In this document: positions 1 through 4,367 of the stretch, one piece after another
How the letters are laid out: each line of letters starts with the position of its first letter
How positions within the stretch are numbered: position 1 is the stretch's first letter
Assembly (NCBI GenBank): GCA_016935655.1
Contig: JAFGQM010000080.1
Coordinates: forward strand, 1 to 7,699
From: Candidatus Altarchaeota archaeon
GTDB lineage: Archaea > Altiarchaeota > Altiarchaeia > JAFGQM01
Direction: 5' to 3'
DNA: 7,699 nt
Notes under the pieces: model-generated
What the model saw: the letters and a program-made list of their open reading frames with translations, nothing else
Told to the model about the DNA's origin: nothing
Database searches by the model: none
Program-made: the position numbers and the translations under genes

Positions 1-411
1 GGCGCAGATGAGCGCCGGCCTGAACCCTCGTTTTAGGAAGTATTTAGCCAGTTTGGCGGCTGTGGTGGTCTTCCCGCTCCCCTGGACACCCACAAGCAGT
101 ATTTTAGACTCTTTGACCGGGTCTAAGGTCAATTTGACCTCGTCGCCGCCCATCAGGGAGGTTATCTCCTCGTATAGGACCTTGACAAGGTGCTCTTTTC
201 TGTTTATACCGGAAGGCAGCCTTTCCTGCAGGGCTTTTTCTTCGATCCTCTTGCTTATCTCAAAGACCTGCTCGATCTTGACATCAGCGGATATCAGTGT
301 CTTTTGGAGCTCTTTTATTATCTCTTTTACAGTCTGCTTGTCTATCACCCCGCCGCCCCTTATCTTGTCAAGAACGCCCCGCAGTCCAGACCCTAGTTTA
401 TCAAGAACCAT
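1..411 (-). CDS. srp54: Signal recognition particle GTPase SRP54, N-terminal part (3' end beyond the window)
   Basis: SRP54 binds signal sequences on ribosomes and, with 7S RNA and FtsY, targets proteins to the membrane. The 137 visible codons cover the whole N domain, a helical bundle at about residues 1-88 with the conserved ISADV stretch at 40-44, and the start of the G domain. The G1 P-loop is GVQGSGKTTT (108-117), followed by AAKLAKYF. The V-Q-G-S form of the loop favours SRP54 over FtsY, which usually has N-G-x-G there. The reading frame is open to the left edge, so the rest of the G domain and the RNA-binding M domain are missing only because of the window. The ATG at 409-411 opens the standard MVLDKLGSGLRGVLDKI start. 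No Shine-Dalgarno precedes it, and a TATA-like box about 25 bp upstream suggests a leaderless mRNA. The PRC-barrel gene lies 67 bp upstream on the same strand. Confidence 0.95.
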   Translation of the reverse strand, partial: MVLDKLGSGLRGVLDKIRGGGVIDKQTVKEIIKELQKTLISADVKIEQVFEISKRIEEKALQERLPSGINRKEHLVKVLYEEITSLMGGDEVKLTLDPVKESKILLVGVQGSGKTTTAAKLAKYFLKRGFRPALICA

Positions 412-430
412 AGTTGAATCAAGCAGATAG

Positions 431-439
431 GTTTATTTT
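431..439 (-). promoter_or_regulatory. Candidate TATA box of srp54 (leaderless start)
   Basis: On the minus strand this reads AAAATAAAC, centred about 25 bp before the srp54 ATG. That is the usual archaeal TATA-to-transcription-start distance, so transcription would begin at or next to the start codon. The absence of any GGAGG-like sequence before the ATG agrees. The match to a TATA consensus is only approximate. Confidence 0.4.
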
Positions 440-448
440 GAGGTTAGG

Positions 449-468
449 CCTTTAAGAAACCTTAAAGG
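449..468. repeat. Perfect 8-bp inverted repeat between the PRC-barrel gene and srp54
   Basis: CCTTTAAG, then the loop AAAC, then CTTAAAGG: an uninterrupted 8-bp stem with a 4-nt loop. It starts 11 bp beyond the PRC-barrel stop codon and lies just upstream of the putative srp54 TATA/BRE. It could be a 3' hairpin for the PRC-barrel transcript or a protein-binding palindrome for srp54. No U-tract follows it on the minus strand, so a classical archaeal U-rich terminator is not supported. Confidence 0.5.
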
Positions 469-478
469 GTTTGGGCAT

Positions 479-748
479 CTAGTGAGCTACTTCCTTGGCA
501 ACGCGAACCGTCGGCTTCACCAGGATGATGTCACCGACCTGCTCGACATCGTTATATCCGATGCTGTTTTCCTTAAGTATCTCCTCAACCTTCGCCTTAG
601 ACAAAAACCCGCTCTTCAGGGGCGAAAGAGTCAACCTCATGATCTCACCCTTCTGCAAATTGAGGATTATATCCTCCACCTTCCCGACATGTTTGGCTTT
701 GCTAGTATAAACTTCTGTGCCATACAGCTCTGAAATTTTAACACTCAT
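479..748 (-). CDS. Small PRC-barrel domain protein
   Basis: An 89-residue protein made almost entirely of one PRC-barrel domain. The pattern begins VKISELYGTEVYTSKAKHVG (3-22), followed by GKVEDIILN (22-30) and ending in a V-G-D-I-I-L-V strand (71-77). No signal peptide or membrane segment is visible. In archaea, stand-alone PRC-barrel proteins are small, abundant and mostly uncharacterised. In Haloferax two of them (CdpB1/CdpB2) act in cell division through SepF, and a sepF gene lies about 2.2 kb away here, so a division role is possible but is inference. The ATG at 746-748 is chosen because a GGTGGT Shine-Dalgarno-like sequence lies 3 nt upstream. srp54 follows 67 bp downstream on the same strand, perhaps with its own promoter. 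The gene shares a 64-bp divergent promoter region with the traB-like gene. Confidence 0.85.
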   Translation of the reverse strand: MSVKISELYGTEVYTSKAKHVGKVEDIILNLQKGEIMRLTLSPLKSGFLSKAKVEEILKENSIGYNDVEQVGDIILVKPTVRVAKEVAH

Positions 749-751
749 TTT

Positions 752-757
752 ACCACC
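752..757 (-). promoter_or_regulatory. Ribosome binding site of the PRC-barrel gene
   Basis: The minus strand reads GGTGGT, then AAA, then ATG. GGTG matches the distal part of the archaeal Shine-Dalgarno GGAGGTGATC at suitable spacing, which fixes the start at 748. Confidence 0.5.
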
Positions 758-789
758 AAGATTTAATACTGTTAATGTTTAATACAAAA

Positions 790-800
790 GGTATAAAAAT
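790..800. promoter_or_regulatory. Candidate TATA element shared by the divergent PRC-barrel and traB-like genes
   Basis: On the plus strand GGTATAAAAAT places a TATA box about 26-30 bp before the GTG codons at 813 and 825. On the minus strand the same bases read ATTTTTATACC, about 25 bp before a start site near 770, which would give the PRC-barrel mRNA a leader of about 20 nt that includes its Shine-Dalgarno. One AT-rich element may therefore serve both directions. A second minus-strand candidate, GTATTAAAC at 779-787, is also possible. Confidence 0.4.
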
Positions 801-812
801 CTTTTTTAATTT

Positions 813-1568
813 GTGTTCTTTGTTGTGGAGAAACAGATATATTTGATTGGAACTGTTCATGTGTCAGAAGTCAGCAAGAATAGGGTCGGGGAGGCCATAA
901 GGACCTATTTGCCAAACGTCGTCTGTGTGGAATTGGACATGGAGAGGTTCAAAACCCTGCAGGCCATGCGAGAGGGGGGCCACTTCCCTTATTCTGGCGG
1001 CGAGTTCGCCCGGCCAAACCTAGGGAACCTATTAAGTCTGGAGGGCATACTCCGGTGGATCCAGCAGAAAATCGGCGAGGAGTTCGGGATCATGCCGGGT
1101 ATTGAAATGGCCACGGCGATAGAGACCGCCAAAAACTACCATCTTGACATCGCCCTAGTGGACCGCCCGCTCAGACTTACGATCGAGAGGCTGAAGAGGG
1201 CTTTGCCGTTTAAGGAAAAAATACGCCTGGTCGGTTATCTGGGAGCGATAGCACTCTCCATATTCCTTAAACCTGTGGGAAGCTACCGCTTGTTGGGCGT
1301 CTTCTCTGATGGGAGGGGGATAGACATGGCCGCCCTGGAGCGGGGGGAGGGTGTCGATGCGTTGTTGGGGCAGCTGAGGGCCGAATTCCCGACCATCTAC
1401 CGGGTTCTTGTGGGAGAGAGGGATGTTATCATGGCAAGCAACATAACGAAACTTCTTGAAAGATACGACAGGGTCTTGGTCGTCGTGGGGCTCGGGCACA
1501 TCGGCGGGATGAAAAAATTGTTTGCCCAAAAAGGTGTAAGGGTCGAGATTTTAGGCGTCGGTCGATAG
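813..1568 (+). CDS. TraB/PrgY-family (TIKI-like fold) protein, short form
   Basis: Up to 251 residues with the family landmarks in order: GTVHVS (13-18), VCVELD (37-42), the GIEMATAI helix (96-103), DRP (117-119), GERDVIMA (201-208) and VVGLGHIGG (224-232). Conserved His, Glu and Arg in these motifs are the proposed metal or catalytic residues of the TIKI/TraB/EreA-like superfamily. Named members act on peptides (PrgY lowers pheromone activity), but the archaeal function is unknown. As I recall, many archaeal relatives carry a C-terminal multi-TM domain; this one stops right after the core, with only a modest hydrophobic patch at 139-156. GTG at 813 is the longest start. GTG at 825 (247 residues) fits a leaderless start better, given the TATA box at 792-800 and no Shine-Dalgarno. 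The 3' end overlaps cdc6 by 18 bp. Codons 53-61 carry a 25-bp sequence repeated inverted before sepS. Confidence 0.85.
   Translation: MFFVVEKQIYLIGTVHVSEVSKNRVGEAIRTYLPNVVCVELDMERFKTLQAMREGGHFPYSGGEFARPNLGNLLSLEGILRWIQQKIGEEFGIMPGIEMATAIETAKNYHLDIALVDRPLRLTIERLKRALPFKEKIRLVGYLGAIALSIFLKPVGSYRLLGVFSDGRGIDMAALERGEGVDALLGQLRAEFPTIYRVLVGERDVIMASNITKLLERYDRVLVVVGLGHIGGMKKLFAQKGVRVEILGVGR
971..995 (+). repeat. 25-bp repeat, copy A (inside the traB-like gene)
   Basis: The segment starts AGAGGGGGGCC and ends CCCTTATTCT. It matches the reverse complement of 4328-4352 at every one of 25 positions. Here it encodes residues 53-61 (REGGHFPYS), between the VCVELD motif and the GIEMATAI helix, a region I expect to vary in length in this family. 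After the match both copies carry GGCGGC, directly here and 6 nt later in the other copy. Confidence 0.85.
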
Positions 1569-2795
1569 CTTCAGGGCCTTGCTAGTGAATTTCTTTATTT
1601 TTGACGGGTCCTCGCCCAGCTCAATCAGCCGCGTTTGCCCGCGGGTCCCTTTGCCGGAGAACTGCATGGAGATGAAACCCAGCATCTCAAGGTCGTTTAG
1701 GTATTCCCTGACCCATCTCATGCTGCGGGGTTTGACCTTGAGTGTTTTGCATACCCTTCTGTATTCCTCATAGACCTCACCGGACATGAATTGTGTCCTT
1801 TTCTCACCCGTCAGATCCCGCTGCTCCTTCTCCGAGAGGTTGGCCATCGTCAAAAGGAGTATTTGTTGGTGCTCCGGTAGGGTGGTTAATGATTCGAGTA
1901 CGATATCCTCTTCGACGTCCTGCTTCGCCTCTTCGACGTCCTTTGCAGTCAGTTGAGCGTTGCCGCCGGATTCTACTATCTCCCCCGCCTTCTTAAGGAG
2001 CCGGAGGGCATAGCGGGCATCGCCCCCTTCCTTAGAAGCTATGGCCGCTATCAGTCTGAGGGCGGAATCGTCGACGACGTCCTCCTTAAACCCTATCTTG
2101 ACCCGGTCCTTGAGAATGGTTGTCAGCTGCTTTGCATTGTATGGGGGAAAGACCAACTCTTCCTCGCACAACGTGGATTTGCTGCGTGGGTCTAGGTTCC
2201 TCTTGAAGAAGAGGTTGTTTGAGATGCCGACCACCGAGATGAAGCCTTTTTTCAGTTCGTCGTTCGCCCTCGTCAGGGTATAAAGAAGACTGTCCAGGTC
2301 CTTCACAACATCCACCTCATCCAATATGACCAGAACCCCCCTATCCTCCTCCCTGACGAATTCGAGGAGGGTCTCATATATCAAAGACGGGGGGGCCCCG
2401 GACTCGTGGACTTTGATACCTTTGGCATCGAAATATTCACGCCTCTGTTCCCACAGGTCCTTAAGGAGCTTGACCAGGACCCGATACTTGCTGTCGTGGA
2501 CCTTGTTGTTTATGTAGCTTATTGAGATGGGGTTGTTCTTCCGCTGACACATCTCGGAGAGCTCGTTGGAGACGTATTTCACGACGATGGTCTTGCCCAC
2601 CCCCGTCTTGCCGTAAACAAAGACGTTGGCCGGCTTCTCCTTCTTTAAGGCGGGGGTGAGGAGCTTTACGACGTTCTTGATCTCGTTTTCCCTGTATGGC
2701 AACTTAGGCGGTATGTAATGGGGGGATAAGGTTCCCTTGTCCTTGAAGACCTTATATTCTACATCAGCCCCCTCGAATAAATTCTCGTTTGTCAT
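1551..2795 (-). CDS. cdc6: Orc1/Cdc6-family replication initiator ATPase
   Basis: A 414-residue AAA+ initiator, the usual length for archaeal Orc1/Cdc6, which binds origin recognition boxes and loads the MCM helicase. Visible parts: an N-terminal TLSPHYIPPKLPYRENEI segment; Walker A GKTGVGKT (62-69); Walker B VLVILDEVD (154-162, with D159 and E160); sensor 1 GISNN (190-194); sensor 2 GGDARYALRLL (257-267, R261); and a C-terminal winged helix from about 305 to 395 with the wing GKGTRGQTRLIEL (381-393). All nucleotide-binding motifs are intact, so it should be active. The ATG at 2793-2795 opens the conserved N-terminus; no clear Shine-Dalgarno is visible, but a TATA box lies about 60 bp upstream. 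The gene is divergent from sepF and convergent with the traB-like gene, overlapping it by 18 bp. No second cdc6 copy is in view. Confidence 0.95.
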   Translation of the reverse strand: MTNENLFEGADVEYKVFKDKGTLSPHYIPPKLPYRENEIKNVVKLLTPALKKEKPANVFVYGKTGVGKTIVVKYVSNELSEMCQRKNNPISISYINNKVHDSKYRVLVKLLKDLWEQRREYFDAKGIKVHESGAPPSLIYETLLEFVREEDRGVLVILDEVDVVKDLDSLLYTLTRANDELKKGFISVVGISNNLFFKRNLDPRSKSTLCEEELVFPPYNAKQLTTILKDRVKIGFKEDVVDDSALRLIAAIASKEGGDARYALRLLKKAGEIVESGGNAQLTAKDVEEAKQDVEEDIVLESLTTLPEHQQILLLTMANLSEKEQRDLTGEKRTQFMSGEVYEEYRRVCKTLKVKPRSMRWVREYLNDLEMLGFISMQFSGKGTRGQTRLIELGEDPSKIKKFTSKALKLSTDA

Positions 2796-2851
2796 ATAAG
2801 TCGAAGCGTCCGGGCAGCAAAGCGTTTTGGCCCAGAAGAACCCAAAGATTT

Positions 2852-2861
2852 GTTTTTATAG
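2852..2861 (-). promoter_or_regulatory. Candidate TATA box of cdc6
   Basis: The minus strand reads CTATAAAAAC, the best TATA match in the cdc6-sepF spacer. Transcription would start near 2830, giving a leader of about 35 nt before the ATG at 2795. Read on the plus strand the same bases (TTTTTATAG) are about 100 bp from sepF, too far for a short leader there. Confidence 0.45.
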
Positions 2862-2904
2862 TTTTAGTAGCAAAAGTATCTGCTCTATAGTTTGGGTGGG
2901 ATGC

Positions 2905-2914
2905 AATAAAAATT
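2905..2914 (+). promoter_or_regulatory. Candidate TATA box of sepF
   Basis: AATAAAAATT lies about 50-55 bp before the sepF ATG. A start site about 25 bp downstream, near 2934, would leave a leader of roughly 28 nt containing the AGGTGGA ribosome binding site. Other AT-rich stretches in the spacer are possible alternatives. Confidence 0.35.
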
Positions 2915-2916
2915 TC

Positions 2917-2931
2917 TTTGGTTGCACCAAA
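2917..2931. promoter_or_regulatory. Palindrome between the TATA box and start site of sepF, possible operator
   Basis: TTTGGT, then TGC, then ACCAAA: a perfect 6-bp inverted repeat with a 3-nt spacer. It falls between the proposed TATA box and the proposed transcription start of sepF, where archaeal repressors commonly bind to block RNA polymerase. The spacer has two further T-T-T-G-G-like blocks (ACCCAAA at 2840-2846 and TTTGGGT at 2891-2897). Binding by a regulator is inference. Confidence 0.35.
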
Positions 2932-2952
2932 AACGATTATTCAATAAACTTT

Positions 2953-2959
2953 AGGTGGA
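2953..2959 (+). promoter_or_regulatory. Ribosome binding site that fixes the sepF start
   Basis: AGGTGGA two bases before ATG at 2962 (AGGTG core five bases from it) matches the AGGTG part of the archaeal Shine-Dalgarno. It supports the 122-residue start over an upstream TTG at 2827 in the same frame. Confidence 0.5.
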
Positions 2960-2961
2960 AA

Positions 2962-3330
2962 ATGGGTATTAAATCATGGCTCGGGTTTGAGGAGGGGGGC
3001 GAGAAGGCAGTCGATTTAGAAGATTATATGGACGGGATCGGCCTCCACAACGGTGAATTACTAGACGAGGACAAGTTCACATACATCAAAAGCATCATAG
3101 CCAACTCACCGGACGTCATCTCCGACATAGAGAGGGAGTTAAAGCGGGGCAATATCGTAATCCTCGAAACAGAACCGGTCTCCCAGGGCGGTCGCCTGAC
3201 ACTGAAGAAACTGATCAACGACATGAAGGCCTTGGAGCAGGAGATAGACGGTGACATGGGCCGAATCTCGGAGTCGAAGATTATTGTTGTCCCTAACGGG
3301 TTTAGGATTCTGAAAAGACGGGCAGAATAA
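2962..3330 (+). CDS. sepF: Archaeal cell division protein SepF (FtsZ membrane anchor)
   Basis: A 122-residue SepF (DUF552) protein, which tethers FtsZ filaments to the membrane at the division site. The first nine residues, MGIKSWLGF, place Ile3, Trp6, Leu7 and Phe9 on one face and look like the amphipathic membrane-targeting helix of SepF. An acidic linker with VDLEDYMDG (17-25) follows, then the core: YIKSIIANSPDVISDIEREL (41-60), the strand GNIVILETEP (63-72), the helix LTLKKLINDMKALEQEI (79-95) and the final strands ISESKIIVVPNGFRIL (102-117). Archaeal SepFs are reported to work as dimers rather than long polymers. In-frame codons upstream to 2827 lie in promoter DNA and encode an unrelated, Cys-rich stretch, so the ATG at 2962 with its AGGTGGA site is preferred. 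The gene is divergent from cdc6, with a two-TM protein gene 29 bp downstream. Confidence 0.9.
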   Translation: MGIKSWLGFEEGGEKAVDLEDYMDGIGLHNGELLDEDKFTYIKSIIANSPDVISDIERELKRGNIVILETEPVSQGGRLTLKKLINDMKALEQEIDGDMGRISESKIIVVPNGFRILKRRAE

Positions 3331-3339
3331 TTTTTATCT
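3331..3339 (+). promoter_or_regulatory. Candidate TATA box for the two-TM protein gene (leaderless start)
   Basis: TTTTTATCT begins directly after the sepF stop codon and is centred about 25 bp before the ATG at 3360. No Shine-Dalgarno lies in the 29-bp gap, so a leaderless internal transcript in addition to read-through from sepF is plausible. Confidence 0.4.
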
Positions 3340-3359
3340 AGTTTGCCCTAAATTACCCT

Positions 3360-4328
3360 ATGCCAGAAGACAAAGGCTTTAGTGATCTATTGGATAGTCT
3401 AGTAGAAGACGTTACCAAAGACGAAGAAAAGCCGCTGGAGGAAAAGGAAGCCGTAACCCAAGAGACGAACCACACCCTTCCCCTACTGATAGACGAAAAA
3501 ACCGCGACTGAGATTTGCAAGGACATCCTTAAGGAAAAGAACCTTAGGAAATACGAGTTCATGGGCGTGGAACTGGTTTTCAGGCCCTACTGGTTCTTCA
3601 CATATACCTGCCAACTGGTGTTCAAAGACCCCGACGGGAACATAGCCGACTCCGAAGAGATAGGGGGCAGGGAGGCGATAGACGCAGTCACCGGGCAGCT
3701 TGCGGATTATCTCCCAGAGGTAATGGAATCGGAGCCCATAGAAGTCGTGGTTTTGGAAGAGGAGTTGGAGAATCTAGAGGGGGGTGCAAAGGTCGAGAAC
3801 CCCAGGATACGTGAGGACGAACTTAAGGAATTCATACAGCAAAAAGTCTCGGGTGTTTTGCGCGCCAACAAAGAGAATGTTTCGGTGGCCGGCTTCGAAC
3901 TCTTATACTCCCCGGTGTGGAAAACCTGGCTCACGATCAAGAAAAGAACCCATAACGTGCAGGTGTGCGGGACTACAGGCATCGGGGTCAATTACGATGA
4001 GCTCCCCCTGAGCCCAAAGACCTGGAGGGACGTCATCATCGACGACATAAAACAACTCAGAGACCCTAAAAAATGGTTCAACCTCCTTAAAAAAACCACT
4101 GCTGGCGCGCCCACGGGCACGAAAAAGAGCGGCGGGTTTCTTGGCAAGGAAATGCTGATATTGTTTGCCGTCCTAATCTTTCTGCTTTATTCAATCACAA
4201 TAAAAAATTACTATTACATGGTCGTCGGGATTGTCTTAGCTGTGTTGGTGGTATGGTGGGGCATGGGGCGGAAGAAGGAATCTTCCACGCCAAAACCCAC
4301 GGCTCCTCCGATGCAGCCGCCACCATGA
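3360..4328 (+). CDS. Unrecognised membrane-anchored protein with a duplicated cytoplasmic domain, sepF-linked
   Basis: I do not recognise this 322-residue family. Residues 1-40 are highly charged and probably disordered. Two related segments follow: about 44-120 and about 150-215. Each has an acidic helix of the I-D/R-E-x-x-x-x-E-I/F type and then an aligned core, GVELVFRPYWFFTY (69-82) and GFELLYSPVWKTWL (178-191), sharing G-x-E-L-x-x-x-P-x-W. A basic linker (238-258) leads to two hydrophobic helices, about 264-281 and 285-301, split by the short loop IKNYYY. The tail is basic, then Pro-rich (GRKKESS... to MQPPP). Positive charges at both ends of the hairpin suggest that the bulk of the protein and the tail are cytoplasmic. 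The gene lies 29 bp after sepF and 39 bp before sepS on the same strand. A role as a division or envelope factor is inference from position and topology. Confidence 0.75.
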   Translation: MPEDKGFSDLLDSLVEDVTKDEEKPLEEKEAVTQETNHTLPLLIDEKTATEICKDILKEKNLRKYEFMGVELVFRPYWFFTYTCQLVFKDPDGNIADSEEIGGREAIDAVTGQLADYLPEVMESEPIEVVVLEEELENLEGGAKVENPRIREDELKEFIQQKVSGVLRANKENVSVAGFELLYSPVWKTWLTIKKRTHNVQVCGTTGIGVNYDELPLSPKTWRDVIIDDIKQLRDPKKWFNLLKKTTAGAPTGTKKSGGFLGKEMLILFAVLIFLLYSITIKNYYYMVVGIVLAVLVVWWGMGRKKESSTPKPTAPPMQPPP

Positions 4329-4360
4329 GAATAAGGGAAGTGGCCCCCCTCTGGCCATAG
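4325..4360 (+). other. Possible 11-codon mini-ORF in front of sepS
   Basis: ATG at 4325 overlaps the upstream stop codon as ATGA. The frame reads MRIREVAPLWP and stops with TAG at 4358-4360, 7 nt before the sepS ATG and in a different frame from it. The arrangement (coupled start, very short peptide ending Trp-Pro-stop, then an aminoacyl-tRNA synthetase gene) resembles a leader peptide. It has no Cys or Ser codon and no Shine-Dalgarno, so it may be chance. The 25-bp repeat lies wholly inside it. Confidence 0.2.
4328..4352 (-). repeat. 25-bp repeat, copy B (junction upstream of sepS)
   Basis: This is the exact reverse complement of 971-995, starting at the last base of the two-TM gene's stop codon and filling most of the 39-bp gap before sepS. 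The plus-strand RNA can form a small hairpin at the right end: UGGCC (4341-4345) pairs with GGCCA (4353-4357), leaving a C-rich loop within the repeat. Confidence 0.85.
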
Positions 4361-4367
4361 ACCAAAA

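Noticed and set aside
8..430. 140-residue plus-strand ORF opposite srp54
   Set aside because: The minus-strand frame gives an unmistakable SRP54 N and G domain; the plus-strand frame is Ser/Leu-rich shadow sequence.
2827..2961. 45-residue N-terminal extension of SepF from a TTG codon
   Set aside because: It is encoded by AT-rich promoter DNA, contains an atypical Cys-rich stretch, and would bury the membrane-targeting helix; the ATG at 2962 has its own ribosome binding site.
2796..2961. Replication origin next to cdc6
   Set aside because: Origins often lie beside archaeal cdc6, but I see no clear repeated origin recognition box with a flanking G-run here. A genome-wide GC-skew plot and an ORB motif search would decide.
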